A stretch of DNA of 64,000 nt from Mesorhizobium sp. RMAD-H1 (GCF_014191375.1 NZ_JACHWN010000004.1:248001-312000); one strand, 5' to 3'; positions 32,001 through 40,527 are shown, counted from the first letter of the stretch. Notes: generated from the sequence alone by a model not told the origin. Numbers and translations are program-made.

Positions 32001-33856
32001 TGGTGGTCGACCGAGGTCTGCAGGAAGAAGTCGCCCTCCGGGAGCGTGCCGAGCGCGGCACCGTTGTCGGTCAGCGTGCCGGCATAGTTGATGAGCCGGT
32101 AGAGGCCGGGGATGGGGAAGGCGGCGCCGGAGCTGTTGCTGACATTGATGGTGCCGTCGAGGGTGAGGTCGCCGCCGACATTGACGGCCAGCACATTGGC
32201 CGGCACGCCGCCGGCCGTCTGGCCGTAGCTGTAGTCGATGGTGGCGCTCTGCCCCAGCGACAGGTCGCCCCTGATGGTCAGCGCCCGCGCCCCGCCGGCA
32301 TCGCTCGAGACCTGCAGCCTGCCGCCGTCGCCGATCGCCACGTCGCCGCCCGTGACCCCCTTGCCCGAAAGCGTCGCCCCGCTGCCCACGCTCACCAGCC
32401 CCGTCGCCGCAGACTGGTTGCCGTCGATCACCAGATGCCCGCCCTGCACCTCCGTCCCGCCCTTGTACCCGTTCGCCCCGCTCAGCGTCAGAACCCCGGA
32501 CCCGATCTTCGTCAGCCCGCCGGCGCCGGTGATCGGACTGTCGATCGAGCTGGCATTGGCCATGGTATCGACCGTGCCGCCACCAGCAGCGAGCGTCACA
32601 TTGCGTTTCATGGCGAAGCCGGTGCCGAACTGCAGCCCGCCGCCATCAAGCGTCACGCCGCCCTTCATGTCTCCCAGATTGGCATCCGAGGAGATGTTGA
32701 TGAGGCCTTTCTTCACCAGCGTCCCGCCCGAATAGGTGTTGGTTCCCGTCAGCGTCAGCGTGCCGGCCTCTTCCTTGATGATCTGACCGCCGCCCGAGAT
32801 GACGCCTCCATAGGTTCCGTCATCGGTCTGCAGGAACTCCACCGTGCCATTGTCGTTGTGCACCTGCGAGGGCAGGCTCTGGGCGCGCGCCGCCAGGGTC
32901 GCGCCGGGATCCACGGTGATGATGCCGGTGGCGTTCGAATTGTTGCCGGTCAGCACCAGCTTTCCTTCCCTGATGTCGACCTTGGTGAGACCCGCGATCG
33001 TACCGCTCAGCGTCCAGGTGCCGGTTCCCCGCTTGGTGAATTCCTCGAAGCCGTCGAGATTGCCGGCAAGCGTGTCGTCACCGTCGCCTTCGAGGAATAT
33101 CTGGTCGGTCCCGCCGCCGCCATTCATGCTGCCGGTGATGACCGAGCCGGCAAACAGATGCAGGATATCGTCGCCTCCGGCAAAGAGCAGGTTGCCCTCG
33201 ATCCGGCCCTTATTGGTGAAATCAGTGGCGCTGTTTCCCATGGAGCCGATCACATTGCCTCCGGCCACGCCAGTGCTGATGACACCTGTCTCGTTGTTGT
33301 TGATGATGGTGTTGCGCTGGTTGCCGGTTTCGTTTTCAAAGAAGATGGCGGATGTGTTGGCTCCATGAATCCGGCCACTGTTGATGATCGTGTTTCCGCC
33401 GGTTTTGACATTGATTGCTTCAGCGCTTCCCTCCGTTCCGAGCGCCTCGACCACCGCGCCTTCCTCGATTGTCAGCATGCCGTTGCTGAGAAAATCGATG
33501 GTATTGGAACCCATTCCGTTGCGGCCGCTGGTCCCCGTATTTACCGTTCCGCTGACGGTTGCGCCGCTCTTGATGGTGATCTGGACGTTGCTGCCGAGTG
33601 AGATGGCGTTGTCTTCGCTGACCTTTATCTGCGCCCCGGATTCGACGATGACGATGCGGTTGTCTTCCGCCGTGCCGCCATTGCCGACAGTGGTCGTCCA
33701 TGGGTTGGGTGTGGCGGTGTCGCAACTCGTCGTCAGCCCCGTGGTGACGCAGGCCGCTTCCGTCTGCGTCGGCAGGAAAACCGCGGCGCCCATGGCCGAC
33801 AAGGCTGAAACGGATGACAATAATTGCTTTTTGGTAAACAGATAACGGGAAATCAA
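29024..33856 (-). CDS. Large autotransporter with outer-membrane beta-barrel domain
   Basis: A 1610-residue type Va secretion protein. The signal sequence (about 1-34, ending TQTEAA) has an extended basic start (MISRYLFTKKQ). The passenger (about 35-1300) is a glycine/threonine-rich beta-helix with at least seven PATR-type repeats of the form YxGGTxVxxGxLxxGDGG. The C-terminal barrel (about 1340-1610) ends in Trp (YKFTGNAGFKVKW), as barrels do for BAM recognition. The start is TTG at 33856 with GGAGG five bases ahead. It likely acts as a surface adhesin or biofilm protein; no protease triad is evident. Confidence 0.9.
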   Translation of the reverse strand: MISRYLFTKKQLLSSVSALSAMGAAVFLPTQTEAACVTTGLTTSCDTATPNPWTTTVGNGGTAEDNRIVIVESGAQIKVSEDNAISLGSNVQITIKSGATVSGTVNTGTSGRNGMGSNTIDFLSNGMLTIEEGAVVEALGTEGSAEAINVKTGGNTIINSGRIHGANTSAIFFENETGNQRNTIINNNETGVISTGVAGGNVIGSMGNSATDFTNKGRIEGNLLFAGGDDILHLFAGSVITGSMNGGGGTDQIFLEGDGDDTLAGNLDGFEEFTKRGTGTWTLSGTIAGLTKVDIREGKLVLTGNNSNATGIITVDPGATLAARAQSLPSQVHNDNGTVEFLQTDDGTYGGVISGGGQIIKEEAGTLTLTGTNTYSGGTLVKKGLINISSDANLGDMKGGVTLDGGGLQFGTGFAMKRNVTLAAGGGTVDTMANASSIDSPITGAGGLTKIGSGVLTLSGANGYKGGTEVQGGHLVIDGNQSAATGLVSVGSGATLSGKGVTGGDVAIGDGGRLQVSSDAGGARALTIRGDLSLGQSATIDYSYGQTAGGVPANVLAVNVGGDLTLDGTINVSNSSGAAFPIPGLYRLINYAGTLTDNGAALGTLPEGDFFLQTSVDHQVNLVSYVGASANFWDGSGGRNDGRIEGGDGVWQARGGNDNWTEKTGRFNVPYTDNNFAIFTGKAGTVTVDNSKGNVRAEGMQFAVDGYVVRGGDIELGEDPAMIRVGDGTRAGADYQATIASRLTGTAKLVKNDLGRLVLTGSNSYSGGTSVEGGVLQLGDGGTSGSIAGAIALAGGTSLVANRSDSLTLAGAISGDGKVVQAGTGTTMLRGANSYKGGTEINAGTLNVASAASLGDAASRVTMNGGRLQAGASFETAHGVTLAAADNIIDTQAFNTTLAGSIDGAGALHKTGTGRLTLTGAASYAGRSIVSQGTLALAGNGDIAASAGVTADAGFDISGITADTTAIKGLSGGRDGRVHLGDKGLVITAAQEDDFAGVIDGAGGLAVTGGRQVLSGDNTYAGGTTVGPKGALQIGDGGNTGSVKGGIAIDGLLAFNRSDIFTADNLLTGPGTLEQIGRGTTLLTADNAGFTGTTNIHAGALQVDHRLGGTMNVLAGGMLQGEGMVGSTANAGTIAPGNGGKDLGTLTINGDYAGNGGLIRLNTVLGDDTSQTDLLVITGNTSGASKVRVLNRGGLGAQTEDGIKIIDVGGQSDGTFTLIGDYTTKDGKSAVVGGAYAYTLNKNGLASPTSRDGDWYLRSEYIFQPGAPLYEVYGQVLNHLNTLPTLAQRTGNRYWAGTGHMPIPQGDGPGIPDEAVPYPPESGPAQAFLETGVLIWNRIEAAHAHHRPDTSTTGAEYDIDLWKGQIGIDGQFHEDESGRLIGSIWVSYGNASADIEAFYGDGKIETSGYGLGGALTWYDDSGYYLDGQAQVTWFDSDLNSSTLGRTLLDGDKAIGYALSSETGLRYSLTDSWTLTPQAQITYAQAMLDDFTDPYGARVNYRHNARLTGRIGVAANYQTAWQDQDGYGRRADLYGILNLHQAFLDEVRMKFERHTIESTEEKTWAEIGAGGTYNWNDDRYVLFGAISAQTGLAHPGESYKFTGNAGFKVKW

Positions 33857-34196
33857 GGCAGCCTCCGACGATGCTGGATTCGGGGTTCAAATAACGCGGA
33901 GAACAACTGGAAATAGCGCTGAAGATCGTGCCGCGTGCGTGGCACCGATTCGGCTGGAACACGGAATGTGTTAATTAAGGATGAAGGATTCCCGTTCCGT
34001 CTTTCTCCAAAGGACGGGATTTCCAGAATTGCGGCGGCGATCGTCAGGTTTTAACTGTGGCGGCCTGCATATTCTCGCCCAAGTTGCAGGGCTGCAACAT
34101 GCCGCGGCGATTGGGGGCCGGGCGATTTGGCCGGGAGGGAAGAGCATGGGGACCGCGCGCCATTGACGCATCTCCTCCGCTCTCGATGAGGACTCC
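33857..34196. other. Intergenic region upstream of the autotransporter gene
   Basis: A 340-base gap between two minus-strand genes. It holds the autotransporter leader and Shine-Dalgarno, an AT-rich stretch near 33968-33980 (GTGTTAATTAAGG), and an imperfect hairpin near 33996-34020 (CCGTCTTT/AAAGGACGG) that may end the DUF72 transcript. No ORF in it looks coding and no clear promoter could be fixed. Confidence 0.5.
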
Positions 34197-35105
34197 TCAG
34201 GACGCGATTTTCTCACCCTCCGGCTCCCACGCGATGCCGAGGCGCTTGGCCAGAGACAGGGCATCGGCGGGTGCCCGCACTTTCGCGTCATTGTCGAAAT
34301 AGATATAGACGTCCCGCCCCGTCCGAAGCGGCCTGGTCGGCGCAAGCACCCGCTCGGCGTCTTCCGGCTCGCGCCCATGCGCCCAGGCGCGCACACGTTC
34401 GGCCCAGCGGTCGAGCGATTTCCCGTCATAGCCGCTGGTATAGAGCTCTTCCGAGCCATGCAGGCGGCAATAGACGAAGTCGGCGGTGAGGTCCATCAGC
34501 AGCGGCCATTCCACTGTATCGGCGCAGACCAGCGCCACGCCGTGGCGGCGCAGGAGCCTGATGAAATCGGGCGAGCGGAAGCTGTCATGGCGGATCTCGA
34601 TTGCATGGCGCAGCGGCCGCTTCGCTTCGCTGGTCGTGAAGGCGCGCCCTTCGAGCCGCGCATCATGGCGTCGCGCCAGCGCCGCCGCCTGCTCGGTGTC
34701 GCGCGGCAGCATGGCGAGGAAGGTTTCGAACAGTTCCGGATCGAATGCCATGCGCGGCGGAAACTGCCACAGGATCGGCCCGAGCTTGGGCCCCAGCCGG
34801 AGCAGGCCCGAAGCCATGAAATTGGCGAGCGGTGTTTCCACGTCCCTGAGCCGCCTGAGATGGGTGATGTAGCGCGATCCCTTGATGGCGAAGACGAAAT
34901 CATCAGGGGTGGCCTCGTCCCAGCGGGCGAAGCTTCCGGGCCGCTGCAGCCCGTAAAACGTGCCGTTGATCTCGATCGAGGGAAACTGCTCGGCGGCGTA
35001 GGTCAGCTCCAGCCGCTGCGGCAGCCCCTTCGGGTAGAACATCCCGCGCCAGCGTGCATAGGTCCATCCCGATATGCCGATGCGTATCGTTCCTGCCGTC
35101 GTCAT
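34197..35105 (-). CDS. DUF72 domain-containing protein
   Basis: A 302-residue TIM-barrel protein of the DUF72/YecE family, function unresolved. Family landmarks: RIGISGWTYARWRGMFYP at the N-terminus, FPSIEINGTFYGLQRPGSF, LGPKLGPILWQFPP, FVYCRLHGSEELY and a C-terminal VYIYFDNDAKVRAPADA. The start at 35105 (MTTAGTIRIG) was chosen because the 38 residues encoded upstream are not family-like. It follows a DUF1127-like gene on the same strand, separated by 79 bases. Confidence 0.9.
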   Translation of the reverse strand: MTTAGTIRIGISGWTYARWRGMFYPKGLPQRLELTYAAEQFPSIEINGTFYGLQRPGSFARWDEATPDDFVFAIKGSRYITHLRRLRDVETPLANFMASGLLRLGPKLGPILWQFPPRMAFDPELFETFLAMLPRDTEQAAALARRHDARLEGRAFTTSEAKRPLRHAIEIRHDSFRSPDFIRLLRRHGVALVCADTVEWPLLMDLTADFVYCRLHGSEELYTSGYDGKSLDRWAERVRAWAHGREPEDAERVLAPTRPLRTGRDVYIYFDNDAKVRAPADALSLAKRLGIAWEPEGEKIAS

Positions 35106-35184
35106 CCTGATTTCGCCTGCCCATCGAAGGAGTTCGATGGGCGGGGAACGCCCGCCCGGCCATATCGTTCCCGGATACGCGGGA

Positions 35185-35415
35185 TCACCTTCCATCCTTC
35201 CTCGACCATTCCAGGACACGTCGGATGAAGGATCTCTTCAGGATGCGGCGTGCTTCGCTGCGGCTTAATCCCACATCCTTCAGCCAGTGATCGTCATGCC
35301 TGTCTAGAATGTCGGCCAGTGCGCGCCGCCCTGCGGCCTCCTCGCGCAGAAAAGACAGGAAGGCGTTGAGCCGTTTCGGCGGAGGAGCGCCGCAATGGCG
35401 TTTGTGCTGATCCAT
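35185..35415 (-). CDS. DUF1127-like small basic protein
   Basis: A 76-residue basic protein (MDQHKRHCGAPPPKRLNAFL). The C-terminal half contains LADILDRHDDHWLKDVGLSRSEA, close to the DUF1127 signature (L-x2-L-D-D-x-x-L-x-D-I-G-L-x-R-x-E). Short DUF1127 proteins in rhizobia bind RNA and affect phosphate and carbon metabolism. The start at 35415 is preferred over 35430. It is divergent from the LysR gene with about 97 bases between, so that regulator may control it. Confidence 0.7.
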   Translation of the reverse strand: MDQHKRHCGAPPPKRLNAFLSFLREEAAGRRALADILDRHDDHWLKDVGLSRSEARRILKRSFIRRVLEWSRKDGR

Positions 35416-35512
35416 GCCGCTCTCCCGCAAAAGCCTGATCGAGCGGGCATGATCCCGGGAAATTTGACATCAGGCAAACAAATAGTGACAATGGCAATCA
35501 TAAGAAAATCAG

Positions 35513-36397
35513 ATGGCGAGGACCATGTACGCTCCCCTCGAAAGCGATCTCCTGCGCACCTTCCTTGCCGTCGCCGAAACCGGCAATTTCACCAGGGCGG
35601 CGGATGGCGTGGGGCGCACCCAGTCGGCCGTCAGCATGCAGATCAAGCGGCTCGAGGACATTCTGGGCGAGGAGCTGTTCGAGCGGGGGCCGCGCGGCGT
35701 TGTCCTGACGGGGCGCGGTGAACAGCTTGTGCCCTATGCGCAGCGCATCATCGGCCTTCTCGAGGAAGCGGCGGCGGCCATGCGGGTCAAGCCTCTCGAC
35801 GGTCCGGTGCGCATCGGCATCCCCGAGGAATACAGCCAGACCGTGCTGCCGCGGGCGCTCGCCGCCTTTTCCGAGCGGCATCCCGCGGTGGAGGTGACGG
35901 TCCGGTGCGACTACACCGCCCGCCAGATGGCGGCGCTGGAAAAGGACGAGCTGGATCTCGCCGTGGTGTTCGACTGGCACGAGCGGGCGGTCGGCGAAGT
36001 CCTGCTGATCGATCCGACGGTGTGGGTGACCTCGTTGACCCACCGGCTGCATGAACGCACGCCCCTGCCGGTCGCCGTCTATGGCAATTCGGAGTGGTGT
36101 ACCGAATTCGCCATCCGCTCGCTGGAGCAGCACGGGCTCGACTACCGCGTCGCCTTTACCTGCGACACCAGCGGCGGGGTGAAGATCGCCATCTCGTCGG
36201 GTCTCGCAATCGCTGCCCTGTCCCGCAGCAACATCCCCGTCGATTGCCGGGAGCTCACGGCGGATGACGGCTTCCCGATGGTCGATTCCTCGCGCGTCGT
36301 GCTGAGGCGCAACCCCTATCATTCGAGCCCGGCGGTCGAGGGAATGGCCGAGATGATCCGCGAGGCCTTCCGGCCGATGTCGCTGCATTCGCGGTAG
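35513..36397 (+). CDS. LysR family transcriptional regulator
   Basis: A 294-residue LTTR. The N-terminal winged helix (about 8-67) reads LLRTFLAVAETGNFTRAADGV then SAVSMQIKRLEDILGEELFER, and the effector domain follows from about residue 95. An alternative ATG at 35525 would drop four residues. The inducer is not predictable. Being divergent from the DUF1127-like gene, it probably binds the shared AT-rich intergenic region (35416-35512) and may control both. Confidence 0.92.
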   Translation: MARTMYAPLESDLLRTFLAVAETGNFTRAADGVGRTQSAVSMQIKRLEDILGEELFERGPRGVVLTGRGEQLVPYAQRIIGLLEEAAAAMRVKPLDGPVRIGIPEEYSQTVLPRALAAFSERHPAVEVTVRCDYTARQMAALEKDELDLAVVFDWHERAVGEVLLIDPTVWVTSLTHRLHERTPLPVAVYGNSEWCTEFAIRSLEQHGLDYRVAFTCDTSGGVKIAISSGLAIAALSRSNIPVDCRELTADDGFPMVDSSRVVLRRNPYHSSPAVEGMAEMIREAFRPMSLHSR

Positions 36398-36405
36398 CGG
36401 TCCGC

Positions 36406-36921
36406 CTATTCCTCGTATTTTGCCCCTTTGGACTTCGCCATGATGCGCTCCAGCCAGCCGAGCATGACGGCGGAGACCACGAAGGCGAGGTGGATGACCG
36501 TGTACCACATCAGTTTCCAGTTGTCGTACTGGCTGGCATTGAGGAATATCTGCAGGAGATGGATGGAGGAGATCGCCACGATCGACGAGGCGACCTTGAT
36601 CTTCAGGCTGCCGGCATCGAGCTTGCCGAGGAAGGAGACATCCGATTCCGCCTCGTCGAAACGGCTGACGAAATTCTCGTAGCCGGAGATCATCACCATC
36701 ACGATAAGGCTTGCCACCAGCGCCGCATCGATGAGACCCAGCATGGCAAGGATCATCTCCGCTTCGCTGAAGGTGAAGACATTCTGGGCGACTTTCAGGA
36801 ATTTTCCTGCGAAGGAGACCGCGTAGACGGCGAGCGCCGCCACGAGGCCGAGATAGAAGGCGACGAGAATCCAGCGGCTCGACAGGATGATCCGTTCGAC
36901 CAGCAGTTCCAGCGATTTCAT
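36406..36921 (-). CDS. UPF0114/TIGR00645 family membrane protein
   Basis: A 171-residue inner-membrane protein of the YqhA family. Membrane segments are at about 15-38, 55-78, 105-125 and 137-158; the loop with SGYENFVSRFDEAE is strongly conserved in the family. Function is unknown. It converges with the LysR gene with an eight-base gap. Confidence 0.9.
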   Translation of the reverse strand: MKSLELLVERIILSSRWILVAFYLGLVAALAVYAVSFAGKFLKVAQNVFTFSEAEMILAMLGLIDAALVASLIVMVMISGYENFVSRFDEAESDVSFLGKLDAGSLKIKVASSIVAISSIHLLQIFLNASQYDNWKLMWYTVIHLAFVVSAVMLGWLERIMAKSKGAKYEE

Positions 36922-36997
36922 GCGATTCCCCGTGAATCTGAGACCAATGCTACTTAATCAGGGACGATGAAGGCTACAAGACGGCGCTTTCCGGGCC

Positions 36998-37375
36998 TTA
37001 GGACGGTCTGCGCGCGCGATAGGCGCGAACCGCACGACCTAGTCCCCATCCGACGACAAGACCGACGGGCACGAACAGGAACAGATTGGCCATGAGCGTG
37101 AAGAACAGGCCGATCGGTGCGGTTGAATGGGGTGGTCCGATGAACATGGCATGTAACGTAATCATGTCATCGACGAGTGCGAAGAGTGCGCCGGAAAAGC
37201 CGGCTGCGGAATTGACCCAGGCCACGATTGCCCAGCAAATCGCGTAGGGCAGGCAGGAATAGAGGAATAGCCGGACGTCGAAATGCTCTTCGGAGAGGAT
37301 GAAAGCAGTATACCCCTGCAGCAGGATGCCGGCCAATGCGGGAGAAAAAGCGAGAAAGCGAGGAAACTGAAACAT
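36998..37375 (-). CDS. Unrecognised small membrane protein
   Basis: A 125-residue protein with four hydrophobic segments (about 5-25, 35-55, 58-72 and 85-110) and a basic C-terminus (RAVRAYRARRPS). I recognise no family. Its upstream flank (37376-37430) is clearly more AT-rich than the rest of the window, and the codon mix is less GC-biased than its neighbours, which hints at recent acquisition. It could be a lineage-specific gene; coding status is likely but not certain. Confidence 0.55.
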   Translation of the reverse strand: MFQFPRFLAFSPALAGILLQGYTAFILSEEHFDVRLFLYSCLPYAICWAIVAWVNSAAGFSGALFALVDDMITLHAMFIGPPHSTAPIGLFFTLMANLFLFVPVGLVVGWGLGRAVRAYRARRPS

Positions 37376-37473
37376 TGAAATGATATACCTGCTAAAAAAC
37401 GGCAGTATACAACTATGGGATGCGTATTAAAAAGGGCAGGCTGCGCTTTCGGCATCACGCGAGGCGCACTTTC

Positions 37474-37686
37474 TCACGGGCGTTTGAGCTTCGTGATGTC
37501 CGATGCCGAGCCGACCGTCGGATCGGGATGTGCCGGGCCGCGCTTGTCCTCGGAGCTTGCCGCCTCGAATTCCTGCACCGCCTTGTCCCAGCATGCCTGT
37601 TCGCGGTCGGGACGAAGGCCCTCGCGTTCCCACAGCTGGCGGGCCCGCCGCTTGATCCATTCCTCCCTGCCTGTCTCGTCTGCCAT
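37474..37686 (-). CDS. DUF2934 domain-containing protein
   Basis: A 70-residue soluble protein. The N-terminal half, REEWIKRRARQLWEREGLRP then DREQACWDKAV, matches the DUF2934 pattern (I-x-x-R-A-x-x-L-W-E-x-x-G). The start at 37686 excludes an upstream frame that runs into the tRNA-Ser gene. Function unknown. The C-terminal tail is polar and probably disordered. Confidence 0.8.
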   Translation of the reverse strand: MADETGREEWIKRRARQLWEREGLRPDREQACWDKAVQEFEAASSEDKRGPAHPDPTVGSASDITKLKRP

Positions 37687-37859
37687 TGCGCTCTCCAGCC
37701 GTCCTGTTTGCGGAGTCAAACGCGGTGCTTCTGCTTTCGTTGCAGAAAGGTAATGCAGAAAGGTGATATGGAGGGATTTTTCGGACATTATGCTCTTGGA
37801 CACGTCCGCTTGTGCGAAGGATATTGCCAATCCTAAGAAGCTTGAAGAGCGAAGCAGGA

Positions 37860-37949
37860 TGGCGGTGAGAGAGGGATTCGAACCCTCGATACGGTTTCCC
37901 GTATACACGCGTTCCAGGCGTGCGCCTTCAACCACTCGGCCACCTCACC
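37860..37949 (-). tRNA. tRNA-Ser (anticodon GGA)
   Basis: A 90-nucleotide class II tRNA on the minus strand, including an encoded CCA end. The 7-pair acceptor pairs GGTGAGG with TCTCACC; the D-arm contains TGGCCGAGTGG; the anticodon loop reads CTGGAAC with anticodon GGA; a long variable arm pairs TACGG with CCGTA; the T-arm is GGGTTCGAATCCC. It reads UCC and UCU serine codons. No integrase or duplicated 3' end lies nearby. Confidence 0.97.
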
Positions 37950-38037
37950 GTCCGGTTCCCGCGGCGGGGAACGGATAAATAAATGCACCGGGGAATCGAT
38001 AGCGCTGGTCGGGCGCCTGCCATCCGGTGCGGCGCGC

Positions 38038-38065
38038 ACTATAGTCAGAAAAGCCGCGGGTTCAA
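38038..38065 (-). promoter_or_regulatory. Candidate tRNA-Ser promoter
   Basis: Minus-strand TTGAAC (38065-38060), a 16-base spacer and TATAGT (38043-38038), about 90 bases before the tRNA. The rest of the 375-base gap 37950-38324 shows no convincing gene; it also holds a small CCCT/AGGG hairpin near 38136-38150. Confidence 0.55.
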
Positions 38066-38324
38066 CCGCTATTTCGCATGAATCTGAAAACAATATGATC
38101 CATGCTATGATGATTGCGTCCTGCGCTCCCAGTCCCTAATTCTAAGGGAGGGTCAGGCCTGCGGGAAAAGCGTTGTTTTGTGCGGGCACCGCACGGATTT
38201 TGGAACTACAGGATAAAGATGCCGGCCCATTCATCGCGAGGGGCCGGCGCACGAACCGGGACGATGGAGGATACGCGCAGAAGTCTCCAATCCCGGGAAA
38301 AAGGAAGAGTGGAGACATACGCCC

Positions 38325-38648
38325 GTGTTTCGTTTCATGTTTCGCGCGCTCGCCGTCGCGGCCCTGGCTCTGGCCGTCATCTTTGCCGTTCTGGATGCGG
38401 CGCGCTCCATCGGCGCATCGAAATTCATTGCCACGCCGCTTGGCGACATATGGACGTCCGCCTCGCCGCAGACGGTGGCCGATGCCAAGTCGTGGGTCGA
38501 GCACCATATAAGTGTTGTGGCATGGGACCCGGTGCTGGTCTGGGTGCTCGGTCAGCCGGCCTGGCTGATCCTGGGCGTTCTGGCGCTGCTCTTTTATGCC
38601 ATGGGTTATCGCCGCGAGCGCGGCTTTGGCCGGTTCGCCGCCAATTGA
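38325..38648 (+). CDS. Conserved small membrane protein
   Basis: A 107-residue protein with two membrane segments (about 8-26 and 73-93) and a soluble middle ([18 protein letters not shown]). The C-terminus is basic and cytoplasmic ([11 protein letters not shown]). GTG at 38325 is used, with GGAG ten bases upstream; ATG at 38337 is possible. I recognise it only as a conserved rhizobial type without known function. msrA follows 34 bases on, so they may be co-transcribed. Confidence 0.7.
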   Translation: MFRFMFRALAVAALALAVIFAVLDAARSIGASKFIATPLGDIWTSASPQTVADAKSWVEHHISVVAWDPVLVWVLGQPAWLILGVLALLFYAMGYRRERGFGRFAAN

Positions 38649-38682
38649 AGACATTCTCTGGAGTCTTCCAAGGAGAGATCCG

Positions 38683-39345
38683 ATGTCCCTGATCGACAAG
38701 CTCAGCAGGAAATTGAAAATGCCGGCGCCGGAAGAGGCGCTGCCGGGCCGCCCCGAGCCGATCCCCACTGCGGCGACGCACTTCGTCACCGGCAGGTCGC
38801 TTAAAGGTCCGTGGCCGGACAACATGAAGAAGATCATGTTCGGCATGGGCTGCTTCTGGGGCGTGGAGCGCCTCTTCTGGCAGGTGCCGGGCGTTTATGC
38901 CACGGCGGCGGGCTATGCCGGCGGCATCACCCCCAACCCGACCTATGAGGAGACCTGCACCGGCCGGACCGGGCACAATGAGGTGGTGCTGGTGGTCTAT
39001 GATCCGGAGATCGTCAGCCTCGCCGATCTCCTGAAGATCTTCTGGGAGGAGCATGACCCCACGCAGGGCATGCGCCAGGGCAACGATATCGGCACGACCT
39101 ATCGCTCCGGCATCTACACCTTCTCGCCCGAGGACCGGCAGTTCGCCGAACAGAGCCGGGACGCCTATCAGACGGCGCTCGACGCCAGGGGCCTCGGCCG
39201 GATCACCACCGAAATCCTCGATGCGCCCGAATTCTATTATGCCGAGGATTATCACCAGCAATATCTGGCCAAGAACCCGAACGGCTATTGTGGCCTGAGG
39301 GGCACGGGCGTGGCCTGTGTCGTGCCGCAATCGGCGACGGCGTGA
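38683..39345 (+). CDS. msrA: Peptide-methionine (S)-S-oxide reductase MsrA
   Basis: A 220-residue enzyme reducing methionine-S-sulfoxide in oxidised proteins. The catalytic GCFWG motif is near residues 54-58 ([12 protein letters not shown]), and the resolving cysteines are in the C-terminal [12 protein letters not shown]. The start at 38683 ([13 protein letters not shown]) has AAGGAGAG just upstream. The roughly 50-residue N-terminal extension is typical of the long MsrA of rhizobia and E. coli. No MsrB is adjacent. Confidence 0.96.
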   Translation: MSLIDKLSRKLKMPAPEEALPGRPEPIPTAATHFVTGRSLKGPWPDNMKKIMFGMGCFWGVERLFWQVPGVYATAAGYAGGITPNPTYEETCTGRTGHNEVVLVVYDPEIVSLADLLKIFWEEHDPTQGMRQGNDIGTTYRSGIYTFSPEDRQFAEQSRDAYQTALDARGLGRITTEILDAPEFYYAEDYHQQYLAKNPNGYCGLRGTGVACVVPQSATA

Positions 39346-39519
39346 CGCCGGATCGTGGGGCGGGCCCGCCGGCCCGCTTTCGTCGTTGAAACGACGCAAA
39401 ACTTTTCCAACCGGTCAAGATTCCGCGTGAAATTTGTTCCCTACCATGCCAGATTGGAGGCAAGTGTGCGGGTGGGTTCTGCGCGCTATGAGTTTAGTGA
39501 TCCAGAGGGTTCTTAAAAA

Positions 39520-40527
39520 ATGAAACATCTTGTCCTGGGCCTGATGGCCGCGACCGTCCTGTCGGTGCCCGGCCTGTCATCCATCGCATTCGCGGCCGAC
39601 GAGAAGCCGGCCGTCGTCTATGATCTTGGCGGCAAATTCGACAAATCGTTCAACGAGGCCGCCTATGAGGGCGCCGAGAAATACAAGGCCGACACCGGCA
39701 TCGCCTATCGTGAATTCGAGATCCAGAACGAGGCGCAGCGCGAGCAGGCATTGCGCAAATTCGCGCAGGACGGCAATTCGCCCGTGGTCATCGCCGGCTT
39801 CTCCGCGACCGCGGCTATCGAGAAGGTGGCGGACGAGTTCCCGGAGACCAAATTCGTCATCATCGACGCCGTCGTCGAAAAGCCGAATGTCCGCTCTGTC
39901 GTCTTCAGGGAAGAGGAGGGCTCCTATCTCGTCGGCCTTCTGGGCGCCATGGCTTCCAAATCAGGCACGGTCGGCTTCGTCGGCGGCATGGACGTGCCGC
40001 TGATCCGCAAGTTTGCCTGCGGTTATGTCGCGGGCGTCAAGGCTACCAACAAGGACGCGAAGGTCATCCAGAACATGACCGGCGACACCCCCTCGGCATG
40101 GAATGATCCGGCCAAGGGCGGCGAGATCGCCAAGTCGCAGATGGACCAGGGCGCCGATGTCATCTACCACGCGGCCGGCGGCACCGGCATCGGCGTGCTC
40201 CAGGCGGTCGCCGACGCGGGCAAGCTCGGCATCGGCGTCGATTCCAACCAGAACGCCCTGCATCCCGGCCATGTGCTGACCTCGATGGTCAAGCGCGTCG
40301 ATACGGCCGTCTATGACGCCTTCAAGGACGTGGCCGACGGCAAGTTCACCGTTGGCGTTCAGGTCTTGGGCCTCAAGGAGGACGGCGTCGACTACGCCAT
40401 GGACGAGAACAATGAGAAGCTGATCAGCCCGGAAATGAAGAAGGCCGTCGAAGCCGCCAAGGCCGACATCATAGCCGGCAAGATCAAGGTCCACGACTAT
40501 ATGACGGACAACAAATGCCCCTATTGA
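39520..40527 (+). CDS. BMP family ABC transporter substrate-binding protein
   Basis: A 335-residue periplasmic binding protein of the basic-membrane-protein/PnrA class, which bind purine and other nucleosides. The signal peptide (about 1-26) is cleaved after AFAA and has no lipobox cysteine, unlike spirochaete and Gram-positive lipoprotein homologues. Landmarks: GGKFDKSFNEAAYEGAEKY, FVGGMDVPLIRKFACGYVAG, IYHAAGGTGIGVLQA, GVDSNQN. Its ABC ATPase and permeases lie 2.4 kb downstream, beyond two repeats, a GIY-YIG gene and two minus-strand genes. A strong terminator ends it. Confidence 0.92.
   Translation: MKHLVLGLMAATVLSVPGLSSIAFAADEKPAVVYDLGGKFDKSFNEAAYEGAEKYKADTGIAYREFEIQNEAQREQALRKFAQDGNSPVVIAGFSATAAIEKVADEFPETKFVIIDAVVEKPNVRSVVFREEEGSYLVGLLGAMASKSGTVGFVGGMDVPLIRKFACGYVAGVKATNKDAKVIQNMTGDTPSAWNDPAKGGEIAKSQMDQGADVIYHAAGGTGIGVLQAVADAGKLGIGVDSNQNALHPGHVLTSMVKRVDTAVYDAFKDVADGKFTVGVQVLGLKEDGVDYAMDENNEKLISPEMKKAVEAAKADIIAGKIKVHDYMTDNKCPY

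Noticed and set aside
30566-33601. 1011-codon open frame on the plus strand opposite the autotransporter gene
   Set aside because: It is the antisense of a GC-rich repetitive beta-helix. Its translation is low-complexity Ala/Gly/Val with no domain, while the minus strand has a signal peptide, repeats, barrel, Shine-Dalgarno and terminator.
33971-34459. Minus-strand ORF reaching from DUF72 into the intergenic region
   Set aside because: It is a frame-shifted shadow of the DUF72 3' half, rich in Arg/Pro/Ser, with no Shine-Dalgarno or family similarity.
36998-37949. tRNA-Ser as the attachment site of a genomic island
   Set aside because: There is no integrase gene nearby and no visible duplication of the tRNA 3' end within the window; flanking genes are mostly ordinary chromosomal ones.
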